Source of the DNA: Campylorhamphus procurvoides
Lineage: Eukaryota; Chordata; Aves; Passeriformes; Dendrocolaptidae
NCBI GenBank assembly: GCA_013396655.1
Contig: WBMV01004258.1
Coordinates: forward strand, 412,701 to 476,700
DNA length: 64,000 bases
Reading direction: 5' to 3'
Shown here: positions 1-11,730 of the stretch, piece after piece
How positions within the stretch are numbered: position 1 is the stretch's first letter
Layout: every line of letters starts with the position of its first letter
Notes under the pieces: model-generated
Told to the model about the DNA's origin: nothing
The model's database searches: none
What the model saw: the letters and a program-made list of their open reading frames with translations, nothing else
Translations under genes and position numbers: made by a program

Positions 1-359
1 AGCCTTTATAAAGAGCTGAAAAGTTTAATTTTATATATTTTTTTTCTATTTTAGGGAAAAAACACCCAAAACCCCAACTCTGAGCTTTAAGTCACAGGTA
101 AATTGTTAATTTACCCATGTTGCCTTGGCTTTGCCCTTCATGGGAATGGGGTTTTAGGACCTTGGCTGGTTGGATCCCCTGGATGAAACCCTTTGGCTAC
201 TGATGTCACCCCCATGGGACCAGTCCCCTGGTCCCCCCAGGGCCACTGGGTGTGCTGGTTCCTCTGTCCTGGAGGATGGGCTCCTGCAAGGAGGGTGAGC
301 TCCTGCTGCTGTGGAGCAGAGGGAAGCCAAAGGCAGGGGAGGGTGCTGGGCTGTGGGAA

Positions 360-500
360 CAGGGACAGGGAAGTGTCCAGGGCCAGGCTGGATTGACCTT
401 GGAGCAACCTGGACTATTGGAAGGTGTCCCTGCCCATGGCAAGGAGTGGAACTGGGTGATCTTTAAGGTCCCTTCCAACCCAAACCATTCTATAAGGTCT
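360..500 (+). mobile_element. CR1 LINE 3' fragment
   Basis: The sequence shows the common avian CR1 tail: 'gtgtccagggccaggctgga', then 'ggtgtccctgcccatggcaa', then 'ggtcccttccaacccaaacc' and 'attctataag'. It is a 5'-truncated, non-coding retroposon remnant. Confidence 0.8.
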
Positions 501-1269
501 TTTTTTTCTGGTCCAGCCAAGTGTTCCACTTAAATCCCAGAATTCCTTCTTTGAACATCTTCTGTCATTTTTAAAATTGAAAGTCGATTTTTAAAGGACA
601 TGTGTGGTTTGGAAGTTTAAATGCAGAGCTTTGCTGCCTTCCTGGGCCTTCCAAGAGCTCCCATTCAGTCACCTCTGGCCTCTGCCAGCCCCATTCCCCC
701 CTCCACATCCCAAGGGAATGAGACTGGACACGCTGGGCTGCACCCCAAGTCAAGGGGTCTGTGCCTGGGAGACCCAGGTGTGCCTTGGGTACCACAGTCC
801 CACCTCTCTGAGGTGGTGGTGGCTGGGGGACACCTCTGTGGAGCCAGGTTTGATGGTCATCAGGAGGAGATTGGGCTGCCTTTGGAAGCAGGGGAGCCTC
901 AGAGAGAGGGCAGGAGGTGCCCACGAAAAACAGAGTGATATTTGGGCTCACTGAAGCACCTTTTTCATCACTACTCCTGATCACAACCACGGGAGGAGCA
1001 CTGTGGCATCTCCCCATGGTCAGGTTACTGGCCATGCTCCTGAGAAGGTGAGCTAAGCCCCTCTTTTTCCAACTCAGAGAGGGTTTGGATAACCCAGCCC
1101 AAACTTCTCTCATCCTTAGAGATGCTCCTTGAAAGCTGATGGTCTCCAGTGGTTAATTTTATCCATCTGGGCAGGCTCTGCCTCTGGGAGGGAGAAATGT
1201 CAACATCTGTGGTGCAGGCAAGACTGCTTTGGGATGCTGGTCTTGGAAACACTGAGAGGGTGAGGGCCC

Positions 1270-1400
1270 TGGAGTTAATGAGACGGCTCAAAATTTGCAT
1301 ATTAATAACTGTGCCTATCACCTCGCCATTAGACTTAATAGGGCATAATATTAACAATTAATTGTTAATAAAATAGCCACTTAATGGTCATTGGCACATG
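1270..1400. promoter_or_regulatory. Candidate enhancer: octamer, TAAT sites and 22-bp palindrome
   Basis: This AT-rich island stands out from its GC-richer flanks. It contains a perfect POU octamer ATTTGCAT at 1293-1300, several TAAT homeodomain cores and a perfect 22-bp palindrome at 1349-1370 (core TTAACAATTAATTGTTAA). The palindrome puts two AACAAT Sox-type half-sites in inverted orientation around a CAATTAATTG homeodomain site. It lies about 3.7 kb upstream of the receptor start codon. Enhancer function is inference; conservation was not tested. Confidence 0.35.
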
Positions 1401-2939
1401 AAAATGGAATAATGTACGTGGGCACTGCCTCCCTGACTTTGTTCACCTCTGCCCTGCTGCAGATGGAGGGGAAACTTTGGTTGTTTTGTGCCTTCTGCTT
1501 CTCAGCTTTGTTTTGGGGTTCATCCATCAGGCTCCAGCAACATCCCCTGCTCCTCCAAACCTGGGCTGCCTTCCCAGGCAAAGGCAGAAAGCTCCAGTCA
1601 GTGGCTGAGCTGAGGCACGCTGGCCATTTCCTCCCCTAATTGCCAGCAAATGCAATTAGTGCTTCCCAGCACCCCAGAAACGAGGGTCTCGGCAAGGTCA
1701 CCACGGCCTGTGGCTGGAGAATTGCTGCTCTAAGAGTTTTAGCCAGAAGAATTGTTACTATTTCAATTCTTTCTTCATATCAAAATTGGCATTTTCCTTT
1801 CTGTCCTCCCCAAAATCAACCTGTGCAGAGAATGTGCCCTCTGGCCACTCAGTGTGTGTCCCATGATATGGGACTTTCTACCCTTGTTTTTGCAGGAATT
1901 CTGTTGCTCCCCGAGTTACGAGAGCAGCTCATTCCCCTGGAAAGATGGGAAAACTCCTCCTCTGGAGTCCCCAGACCCACAGGAGGTTTGAAAGGGAAAA
2001 ATTGTGGGTTTGTATTCTACAGAATCAGGGCTGGGATGGGAGGGAGGGGGGTTAATGCTGCTCCATGAAACTCTTGCAGGATTTTCAGGCTCTGCCACAG
2101 GTCCTGGAAGGTTCATCCCCTCCATAAGCACCTTCTCTCCTTCCTCCCTCTCTTCCAGGAGATGACCTCGACTGCTGTGCATAATCCAGCTGCTTCCCAG
2201 CAGTGCCTTGAGAGGGAAAAGTCCCTCCCTGTCTCTCCTTACTAATACACAGGAGCAGTTTGCTGCGTTGTTCTCCCAAAGGAACCTCCAGGAAGCAGGA
2301 AAAGCCCCACCTGGTATTCCTGCTGTCCCCTCTGCCACGGCTGGAAGCAGGGAAAGAGTTTGCAGCTCGGGTTTGGATGGTTTCCCTGAAATTCTCCAGC
2401 AATCTGGCCACAGACTGCCTAAGCTGGCCCTTAGGGGGTGGGTTTCTTCTTGGGTGAGTTTGCCTGGGCTTCGAGAGTGCGGAATCCTCCATCCCTGCAG
2501 CAGGGGGTTCTGCGGATCCCCTTTCCTCCTTGGGAATATGGGATGCATCTGCCTGCCAAGCACCAGTGATTTCAGGTCTTCCAGCTCCCAGTTCCCCACA
2601 TCGTGCTGGGGTTTGCTGGTTTGCATCAGTCCCATCCCACCTTGACACGTCACTGCTTTTGAGGAGCTGGGAAAAAACAAACAAACAAACAAAAAAAAAC
2701 CCAAAAAACAAACACCTGTAATGGAAAAAAGGGGGAAAAACCCCAAACGCAGAGCTCCAGCACGTCCTGCCCTGGTGAGGCAGCTATTTTCGCCAGCCTC
2801 CCACACACCCTGCGAAGCTCGAGCAGCAAAGGAGAAACCCCGGCTTGAAGCAGAGCCTGAACAGCCCTGGTTTAGCTTCCCTTGCACATGCACCTTTTGC
2901 CGGGAACATCCAAATCCCTCAAATACCCAAAAATCCCTC

Positions 2940-5098
2940 GGGGGCGCCGCCGCCCCTGAGCGGAGGTGATGCGGTGCTTGGCATCGCAGAGGTTTAAAGG
3001 TGTTTTTCGCCATCGTCAGCCCTACACGCTGTCCCCGGGAGGGCTGGAGGGTGCCAGGGGGTGTGCACAGTCACGGGAAGGGCGAGGGAGCTGGTGGCAC
3101 CAGGGGTGACATTCCCATGTTATCCCGGAGTGTTTAACACGGGGCAGAGCAGCGGGAATCGCTTCCCGAGCCGCCGCCCTGCACCTCTCCATCATCCCAA
3201 AAGCTGCGGGATGGGGCAAGGGGAGAAGCCCCGCACCGACCACCCTCCCTGGACATTCCCAAGGGAACCGCCCTTGGGAACAGCCAGTGCAGGGGATGTC
3301 TTAGCTCCGCATCTTTCACCCCAGGAGGAGCAAGCAGCGCCCGCCTGGTGCCCTGGGGGGAAGCACCGGAGCGATCCCAGCTCCAAAGTGCCCGTGAAAC
3401 CTTTGTGGAGAGGGAAGTGCGTGTGGATCTTTGCATCTTCTTGCCTGGTTGGTTTATGGTCCTTGTTTCGATGCTCCCAGGAGAAGGGAAAGGCTCATCT
3501 TTAGGGATCTGCCTCTCCCTGGCTGTTTGCTGCTCTTCAGTGCCGAGGTGAAGGAATGCGGGACCTGCTCCAGGCAGGAGGGGTGGGAAAACGAATGGAA
3601 CGGGGGGGAAAAGAACCCCTCTACTGTAAAATAATTTTTAAAAATCACGGGGAAGCGTGCTCTGGAATTAACCTTTCCCTGTCCCCCCGGCTTGCTGCTT
3701 CTGCCGCCTGGCCGCGTCCAAAGGCATCTTCCCAACTTCCAGCCTTTCCCTCCACATCCTCACACGCTCCCTCCCATCACTGCAGGATCCAGCCTGGACC
3801 CCCCTCCCCGCTCCTTGCTCCTCCCTGGGGCTCGGAGGGAGCCAAGGACCATCTGGGTCCCTGCCCGGGAGAGGCGAGGGGAGGGCGGTAGGAGGGACCG
3901 GCGGGGCGGGGAGGGGAGAAGGATGCTCCGGGGGTGGCTCTTTGCTTTCTCGCCTGCCCGGAGCTCGCAGGGGCTCGCCTGGAGGATGTCTCACCCCCTC
4001 GGCACAGGTAACTCTGGGACCCCCATCGCGGGGAGGGGGATGCAAAGAGGAGGAGGGCGTCGCGACCCGGCTTTGATCGAAACAAAACTTCAAGGGGAAA
4101 ACGGGCTTTGAAACGAAACGAAAAATTAAAAAATAAGGATGCAGGTTGTGCACGATGCTCGCAGCCCTACACGGGGGTGAGCCTTGCCCTAAAGTTTCCT
4201 TGTGGATGGCTGGGAAACACTTCCAGGGGTGGATTGCCGGGGCTGGGAGCGCGGTGGATGCTCCCGCTGTGTGCCCGGGCGCCGGGGATGAGCCGGGATC
4301 GTGCCTGGATGCGATGGATGCGCTCCCGTGGCCGTGGGTGGCTCCGTGGGGCCGCTCCGTGCCATGTGCGTGGGTTTGCGGTCCCGGCTTTGAAGTTTGT
4401 GCGTGACACCCGCGGGAGATGCAGCCCATGGGTGGGTGAGCGTGGGGGTGTGTGTGTGTGTGCGGCCGCATTCGTGGCTGTGACTTGTGCTGTCGCATTC
4501 CCTCCGCTATCCACATGGGAGACCGTGCATGGGATTAAATGTATGGATGCAGAGGAGAAGTGCCAGCGCAGCAGCGCAGCTCGGCACTGACACCGAGCCA
4601 CGGGCAGCTCCTGGAGCAGCGCAGGCATGGCCAGGGAGACGCTGCGGGCAGCCCGTGCTCCTTGCCAAGCGGAGAGCAGCTCTCTCCGAGCATCCCCCAG
4701 CAAACTGGGTGGTTTTTAAGGAGACTCGGGAAGCGGCTCCTTGCGGAGCACGTGAGATCCAGCCGCAGTTTTGGGAGGCTGGGGGGGTGGAGGGTGGCGG
4801 TGGGGGATGAGGTGGGGAGAGAATATTTCGTTTCCCCAGCCCGTTGGTGACAAGATGCTCTGGTTTGTCGCTGGAGGTGTCGCTGCTGGGGGACAGCTGG
4901 TGGCGGCGCCCANGAGCGGGGGAGCCCGGGCGGCGGTTTGGGGGGGGGGGGGGGGTGGAGGGTGGCGGTGGGGGATGAGGTGGGGAGAGAATATTTCGTT
5001 TCCCCAGCCCGTTGGTGACAAGATGCTCTGGTTTGTCGCTGGAGGTGTCGCTGCTGGGGGACAGCTGGTGGCGGCGCCCAGCACGGTGAGCTCGGAGC
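2940..5098 (+). promoter_or_regulatory. HTR7L: CG-rich promoter and 5' leader of the receptor gene
   Basis: From about 2940 the sequence becomes rich in CG dinucleotides (for example 2941-2970, 3150-3185, 3855-3910, 4250-4400, 4900-4935 and 5060-5300) and stays so into coding exon 1, as in a vertebrate CpG-island promoter. No clear TATA box or single start site can be fixed by eye. An in-frame TGA at 5087-5089 closes the reading frame 12 bases before the start codon. Antisense open frames in this block follow from the high GC content and show no domains. Confidence 0.55.
4781..5080. repeat. 132-bp direct duplication around a single N in the 5' leader
   Basis: Bases 4781-4912 recur at 4949-5080 with an offset of 168 and, as far as I can read, no mismatch. 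Between them lie an N at 4913 and a G homopolymer at about 4940-4955. The pattern (identical flanks, one N, a poly-G run that is hard to sequence) is typical of an unresolved assembly join, so the true 5' leader probably has one copy. Confidence 0.8.
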
Positions 5099-5607
5099 AT
5101 GCTGCTGAGGGCCAGCCCCAGCAGGTTCCTGGAGCACCACCTGCTCTTCGTGGAGAGCGCCGAGCAGCAGCCCCCGGCTCGGGAGTCGCTCCCCAATCCA
5201 TTCATGACTGAGGAACCCCCCGGCCCAGCCGAGCCGGACCTGCCGCCCTCCAACCTCACCAACGCCACCGACTGCGGCGAGGAGATCCTGCTCTATGGGG
5301 ACACCGAGAAGATCGTCATCGGCGCCGTGCTCTCCATCATCATCCTCATGACCATCGCCGGCAACGGGCTCGTCATCATCTCCGTGTGCATCGTCAAGAA
5401 GCTCCGGCAGCCCTCCAACTACCTGGTGGTGTCCCTGGCGGCCGCTGACCTGTCGGTGGCCTTCGCCGTCATGCCCTTCGTCACCATCACGGACCTGGTG
5501 GGGGGAGAGTGGCTCTTTGGGAAGGTTTTTTGCAACGTGTTCATCGCCATGGACGTTATGTGCTGCACGGCCTCCATCATGACCTTGTGCATCATCAGCG
5601 TGGACAG
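5099..5607 (+). CDS. HTR7L: 5-HT7-like serotonin receptor, coding exon 1 (N terminus to TM3)
   Basis: First coding exon of join(5099..5607,12546..13317), a 426-residue class A GPCR for serotonin. The 5-HT7 family couples to Gs and raises cAMP at the plasma membrane. This exon encodes residues 1-169 plus two bases of Arg170. The extracellular N terminus has N-glycosylation sequons at Asn52 and Asn55 and no signal peptide. TM1 is about 72-99 with Asn89 (1.50), TM2 has Asp117 (2.50), and TM3 has Cys145 (3.25), the amine-binding Asp152 (3.32) and the start of the DRY motif. TM2-TM3 closely resemble vertebrate HTR7 (KKLRQPSNYL, FCNVFIAMDVMCCTASIMTL). Start: the ATG at 5099 has A at -3 and an in-frame TGA 12 bases upstream; the next Met (residue 36, 5204) has a weaker context. 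The donor is CAG|GTAAGG at 5608. The N terminus does not match classical HTR7, which supports a paralogue. Confidence 0.93.
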
Positions 5608-6827
5608 GTAAGGGAGGGCGAGGCCCCTGCTGGGTGCTCAGGTGGGCTTCAATAGGAAGGGGGTTTCTGGAGCTTGAGGGCCACTGGAGTCACGTTCCTG
5701 GTTGGATCAATGCTCCTGTGTGGGTTTTCCAAGTGGCTTTCTGTAGGAATTCGGGGCCTCAGTCCCTTTGGAAGGGCTGCACTCAGGGTGCTTTTCCAAG
5801 TAACTTCCCTAAGTTACTTCCTTAGTCTTCCCCCTTTAGGCAGCTGCTTCACACTGTTCTTCCTTGCCTAGAGGAACAGCACCTGTAGGACAGACCCACC
5901 TGACCTTCTCCACGGACCAGAAAACTATTCAAGAGATTTTAAAAAACCCCCACCCCAGATGCACTTTGCAAATCCAGGGCTTCTGGAACCAGTCCTGTGG
6001 GATGCTCTGCTGCTCCCTGGACTTGTGTCTTGGCCAAGGATGTCAGCAACTCTCCCCACCCCATCCCCAACCCTCTGGTTCAGCCCAGCGAGTGCCTTTG
6101 TGAGGATTTCCTGGCTGCAGCTCCCACACCTGGGGCTGGCAGGGAAAGGCTAAGCCTGTCTGGCAAACGGGCAAGGCTCGGGCAAGTCAGCACCTTCTGG
6201 GTCTAATTATAGCAGCCCAGCCTGCGTCATTAGGGACACGGCGCTGACGAGCTGGGGGGCCAGGGCTGACGTGGGCTGGCTTTGTCAGGGGGGTCAGCTT
6301 GGGTTTATGTGGCTCTGCTGGGCTGGGCTGGTTTGGGAGCAGCAGCTCAGGGGAGGGACACTGAGGAGATGCTCCTTCAGCTGTGTCACCTCCCCAGGTG
6401 TGAGAGCAGGTGACAAAGCAGAAAGGACAGTGAAAATCCTCCTGCTGCTGCTGCTGCTGCTGCTGGATGAAGCCAAGAGCAAGTCCTGCTCTGGAGCCCT
6501 CACTGACACCAGGCACTGCTGCCCTGTGAGCTGCCCTTTGCTCCATGGCCCTGAGCAGCTCAGAGCTGCTGCCTTGAGAGAAAATCCCCTCCCAGGCCAC
6601 AGGCGAAGTCCAGCTCTTCTGCTGAACTTGCTCTATTTTAATAAAATGCCTACTGGAAAAAAAAAAGAAAAGCAGGTGGATTCTGAGCTGACAGAAACCA
6701 GACTCTGTTGGAGGGAAGAGATTAAATGCAGGAACGAAATATGTTAATGCTTCATCCTTGTGGGTGAGGGGCAGGGAAGCAGCTACACACTGATCAAGCT
6801 AATCACATTGCCTTTGCTTTACAAATT

Positions 6828-7098
6828 TCCCCTTCCCTTCCCTTCCCTTCCCTTCCCTTCCCTTCCCTTCCCTTNCCTTTCCTTCCTCTCCCCCTTCCCT
6901 TCCCCTTCCCCTTCCCCTTTCTCATTTTCTTCCCTTCTCCTTTCCTTCCTCTCCCCCTTCCCTTCCCCTTCCCCTTCCCCTTTCTCATTTTCTTCCCTTC
7001 TCCTTTCCTTCCTCTCCCCCTTCCCTTCCCCTTCCCCTTCCCCTTTCTCATTTTCTTCCCTTCTCCTTTCCTTCCTCTCCCCCTTCCCTTCCCCCCCT
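6828..7098. repeat. Pyrimidine tract: (CCCTT)n plus a 63-bp minisatellite
   Basis: A (CCCTT)n run at 6828-6874 is followed by an N at 6875. After it come about 3.3 copies of a 63-bp all-pyrimidine-rich unit; the marker CCTCTC recurs at 6885, 6948, 7011 and 7074, an exact 63-bp spacing. One strand is almost pure C/T, so both strands lack many stop codons, which explains the long open frames there. The N suggests that the array length in the assembly is unreliable. Confidence 0.85.
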
Positions 7099-9469
7099 TT
7101 CCCAACCAACCAATCCCGTCTCCAAAATCCTTGCGATTCATTCCACTCATCCCTCACACCTCCCGTTCCCAGTGTCACTATTCCTGGGAGCAGATCCCTA
7201 TCCAAGGACACCCTGCCTGGGGCTGATGTCAGTTTGTCTTTCCCTGCTAAACCGAGGCTGGGAAGGAGGTTTTTGGGGGAGTGTGGGCACCACCCGTGCC
7301 AAGGCTGATTCCTGGAGGGTGAGGAGTTCCCTAAGGAAAGGCAGCAGGGAGGAAACTGCTCCACGTGGGATGGGCAGGAATTGCACTCACACAGCTGAAA
7401 CCCTGGGATTCCATGGGAACAGCCCCTTGGCTGCTCCAAGCAGCATCCACAGGTCGTACAGCCAAGGAGGATCCCTGGAAACTGGGAGGCAGAACCTGTG
7501 TCAGCCTCAGAGGGCTCCCAAAACCCTCCCCTTCTCTGCTGCAGCCCTGCCAGGCAAAGCCCACCTTCCCTTTGGGGTGCCAGAGGGGAAGAGGAACCTG
7601 CAGCAAAGCAAAGGATGGAGGGAACAGGTTGTTTCAGACCTCCCAGCTGGGTGAGGGAGGCAAATCCTGAGCCACAAGAGTCTGCCCCAGAGCCTGAATG
7701 TTCTGGCAGGGGTGTTGGCACAGGAACAGCACCGAGATCACTGGTTGCTCCCAGAATCTCATCCTCCCCTGATGGGGAAGTTGTCAGGTTAGAAGGCAGC
7801 TGTCCAAGGTATATTTCCAGCTGGGAAAGAGAAACCCAGCAAAGACTGTAATTTGGGCAGAGGGAAGGGGGTGCCCAGTGGTCCCAGCTGTGCCCACCTC
7901 AGCTCTGGGTGGCAGGAAGGGGAAGTCCTTGGATCCCTGGGGCTTGAGGAGGGAATGGGAATAACTGGGATGTCCTTGGATGCACGTAAGAGGAGGAGGA
8001 GGCTGGAGCACTGTCCTGCTGCTCTCTGCCTTAAAGAGCCCCAGGAACAGACTGGGAGTTGTGGGATTTATCCCAGGGCAGTACCTCGAGCATACTGTTG
8101 CTCCACATCAACCCAAAATCCTCACTGCTTCCACAGGCAGAGGGTGGAGGGGGACTGAGGATCCAGGATCACACCTGCATCTCCATCTCTCCCCAAACCT
8201 GGGATGGGCAGGATTTTTGGTTTAACTCTTGATGGAAACATCTCCAAAAACACACCTCTTGAGTTTGCAGAGACCCTGAAAAACCCAAGAGAGATGAAAT
8301 GGTTGTTACCCCAATGAGGCATTCATGAAAATCTCCCCCGTTCCTCCTGCCCTGCAAGGAAGAGGAGGAAGAGCTCTGGTGCTTCTGGGAAATACAAATC
8401 CCTGCCCTAGTTGTGCCCTGAGTGCCAACTTGGTCAGCACTGTCAGGCAGCTGCCTCTTCCTGCCAAAGAGGACGTTGTGTTTTTATTGATGGCTAAAGT
8501 GTCCTCACATTTTGCTTAGCTCAGATAAAAAAGATACTTGCTTTGCCCGAGATGATGAGTACTATTAAAATGTAGGCTGCTATTATTGATTATTAATGCA
8601 GAACTCTTCCTAAAAGCCTCTCCATTGAGGCTGGTAGATCCAGTCTTGTCTGAAGCGGGAGCTGATTGATTTCCTTTGAAATCGAAAAAGAAAAATGCTG
8701 GAAACATCCATCTTCCCCTTATATTTCTCTTATGTAAAAGCCTGCCAATGTTACAGATTCTTTAATGGCACAAACTAAAAACAAAACAACATAAAAAGCC
8801 CCTCTTTTGGCTGCTCAGCTTTTGATGCAAATCTCCATAAAAACGCCAAGCAGCTGACAGAAGGAGCTCCCCAGACCCCACATATCACTCCTTGTTTTCC
8901 TGGTGGAGCAAAAACAGCCTCCATCCCTTTCCCAGGCAGCCCTGCTGGGGCTCTCCCATCTCCCTGGCAAGTGTTTTCCACCCAAAATCAGATTACAGGC
9001 TCCAAATTGGGATCATCCTCAGTAAAAAGATGCCTCCTGAAAGTCAGGGGGATGAAACCTGCACAGCACTTTGTGGGATTGCCTTTCCCATGTCCTTCAT
9101 CTGGATGTGCCCCAGGCCGAGGAAATCCCTGCACTGGATCTGGGATGGACCCCTGGGATGCTCCCACCAGCTCTGACTTATGGCATGGGCAGATGTAGCT
9201 ACAGAGGAATCTGCACCCTGCTCTCCTTCAGCAGGATGGGGCAGGCATGGCATCAGCTTGGAAATCAGGGAAGGAGCTTAAACTTGGCCACAGAGGGGGC
9301 ATTGAGTTGTGGTAGAACACCGTGGCCAAAAAATAACAAATTCTGGGCTTGTTTGACCTCTGCCAACCTGTGGGAGTGGAGACTCATCCTTTCCCAGTTC
9401 ATCAGGATGGGGAAGGGGCACCTTGGAGAGGTTTGGTTTGCCTTTGTTGTTCCATCCCTGACATAAGGA

Positions 9470-9658
9470 TTCAACAAGGGATCTTGTTGGAAAGATTGGC
9501 TCTTTTTGGGAAGGGAGCCTACAAGGAAGCCAGAGAGGGGCTCTTAATCAGGAACTGGAGTGACAGGACAAGAGGGAATCACTTCAAACTGCCAGAGGGC
9601 AGGGATAGGTGGGATATTNNNNNNNNNNNNNNNNNNNNNNNNNNNTATTCCATGATTC
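9470..9658 (+). mobile_element. CR1 LINE fragment interrupted by an assembly gap
   Basis: Before the gap, phrases such as 'gggctcttaatcaggaactg' and 'tgacaggacaagagggaatc' match the CR1 3' region. After the 27-N gap (9619-9645) the text resumes at the terminal 'attccatgattcc'. The missing bases are therefore probably the remainder of this element's 3' portion. Confidence 0.7.
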
Positions 9659-10395
9659 CCACTGAGCATGGAATAAATTCCCTGGATTGGCCCATCCATG
9701 GAGTTGCTGGTGCAGCCCAGCCTGGGCAGCTCTCCCACCCCACAGCCAGGGCTGCCCAGGCTCCCACAGGCACCAGGGTGTGGAAGGAGTTTATCCCCCA
9801 TGGAATGAGTGGCTCCACAAGCAGCTCATCACACGGGGGGTCCTGCAAATCCCATAAACTGCTGCCCTGGGAATTGCCTTTTGTTCCCTGATTAGCCCTG
9901 CCCTTGACTGGCAGCAAGACACGCTCCCCAAAAAGCAGGGAATTCAGAGGGATAGAGTCCAATTTGGATTTCAGTGCTTGCCAGAGCCATCCCAGCTCCC
10001 TCCCTGCCACAAACACTGGCCTATTTTGAGGTTCTTCGTGCTCACATCCAAATCAGAAGCAAAGACCTCAAACAGGCCCCGTTTCCCCCTGCAGTGACAG
10101 CACGAGGTGCCTGCAGATGAAACGTGTCAGCTTTGCCTGCTCCTTAAAATCCTGCTTTTCCTGGCTGGCTGTGAATTCCTTGAAGTTCCAGCAAATTCCC
10201 CTCGGATCGGCTTCCCAAGAAAGCTGGGAATGGCATAATGAGGGATATCACACAACACAGCCCTTATCAGTTTGCAAAGTGCCTGGCTTGGATGCCCGAG
10301 GAGTGGGGTTTGGGTGGGAATTGTGGAATTGCAGCAGCAGGGAGGGGTTTTCTCCCAGCCGAGGGAATATCCGAGTCTGCTCTCTGTGAATAAGG

Positions 10396-10570
10396 AGGGA
10401 ACAGGTTGGGCAGAGAAGCTGTGGCTGCCCCTGGATCCCTGGGAGTGTCCAAAGGCAGGTTGGACAGGGCTTGGAGCCCCCTGGGCTGGTGGAAGGTGTC
10501 CCTGCCCATGGCAGGGATGGCACTGGATGATCTTTAATGTCCCTTCTAAGCCAAACCATTCCATGAGGCA
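10396..10570 (+). mobile_element. CR1 LINE 3' fragment
   Basis: Contains 'ggcagagaagctgtggctgc', 'ctggatccctgggagtgtcc', 'gtccctgcccatggcaggga' and the end 'accattccatgag'. It is a 5'-truncated copy in the receptor intron, in the same orientation as the gene. Confidence 0.85.
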
Positions 10571-11539
10571 GAAAAGACAGAAGGTCATGGAGAGTTTTGC
10601 TTGCATTTTGTGACTAAGCCCAGCTCCAAAATATACAGAGGGAACCAGGAAAAGCATAATTCACTCAGTGACTGAATTCAAATTCATTTTATCAGGGAGG
10701 CAGAGGAGAACACTTTGGGTTCTGAATTGATTTAGCAGTCAGGAAGGAAGGAGAAATTAGATTTTTTTATATATATTTTATTTCCATCTTCTAATCTTGG
10801 GGGAGGATCTGGAAAAGGGAAATTATCAGTGAAGACAAAATCTCCTAACACCTACAATGAGACTGACTGTCAGGGAAAAAAAATGATACAACAGAGGTAA
10901 AATTCTCTGCAGAAATTTTCTCCTTTTTTTTGGCAGAAAAGCCTTTTCTTCCCTTGAACAGCTTTCTGGTAAAAGTGTCCCTTCAGCTGCTCTTCCCACT
11001 GCCCCTCTGGACTGACACCATTTATCCAAGAACAATTAAAAGGGGATATGATCCTGCCTAAAAATGCCTGCAAATTCCTGACAGCGGGAGATTTGAATCA
11101 AAAAGGCTTTAAAACATTAAACATTAAAAAAATCCATATGACCAGCTGAAGGTTTTTGCTGAGCTGATGTTTTCCAGGGGGAGCACTGGCTGCCAACTCC
11201 CCATTGATTTATTGGGTTGCAATTGGAATTTCCCAACCAAGAGCTGACACAATTTCTCAGCCACGCGAACCCTCTCCATCAAAACTGGGGATGGTTCAAA
11301 CTTCCACCCTGTGGCATGGCTGGTGGTGGATGGAGCCTCCAGCTCCTTTCAGCTGAGCTAACTAGGCAAATCCTGACCCCAGGCATCAGGATTTGGAAAT
11401 CTGGGGGTCACCACGTGCTTTTGGGATCTCTTACTCAGAACTCTGCTCATTTTACTCTCAAGGGAGGGCTGGGCAGCATCACTTCAGCAGCTGCTCCAGG
11501 TGTTTGGCTCACTCCTGTCTTGTTTCCAGAGGCCAACGA

Positions 11540-11730
11540 CATTCAGGGACTTGCAGAGCCAGAAGGTCCCCCCTGAGCCTCCTTTTCTCCAGGCTGAGCC
11601 CCCCCAGCTCCCTCAGCCCCTCCTGCTGCTCCAGCCCCTTCCCAGCTCCCTTCCCTTCCCTGCACTCACTCCAGTCCCTCAATGTCTCTCTTGTCTGAGG
11701 GTCCCAAAAGTGACTCCAGAACAGTCCATC
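11540..11730 (-). mobile_element. CR1 LINE internal fragment
   Basis: The reverse complement reads through the CR1 motif 'gctcagcctggagaaaagga' and 'ggggggaccttctggctctg'. It is nearly identical over about 115 bp to the element at 48569-48682, so both belong to one relatively young subfamily. Confidence 0.75.

Larger units (their letters stand above)
1..2900. other. Upstream intergenic region, no gene seen
   Basis: I see no supported coding sequence here. The stretch holds one CR1 fragment (about 360-500), an AT-rich transcription-factor-site cluster (1270-1400) and an A/C-rich simple repeat of the (AAAC)n type at about 2671-2712. A long open frame on the minus strand runs through the simple repeat and has no recognisable domain, so I do not call it. 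The region lies 5' of the receptor gene and may hold distal regulatory DNA; that is inference. Confidence 0.6.

Noticed and set aside
1916..3013. 365-codon open frame on the minus strand
   Set aside because: It runs through an (AAAC)n simple repeat, has low-complexity Phe/Leu text there and no domain. It lies in GC-rich upstream DNA where long frames arise by chance.
3668..4516. 282-codon antisense frame in the promoter region
   Set aside because: The CG-rich sequence lacks stop codons; the composition is His/Pro/Ser-rich without motifs, and it lies in the promoter and leader of the receptor gene.
4507..5268. Antisense frames of 160-253 codons with an internal repeat
   Set aside because: The repeat in these frames is only the 132-bp assembly duplication read on the other strand.
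6819..7721. 300-codon minus-strand Glu/Gly/Lys/Arg-rich frame
   Set aside because: It is the purine strand of the 63-bp pyrimidine minisatellite, which cannot hold stop codons.
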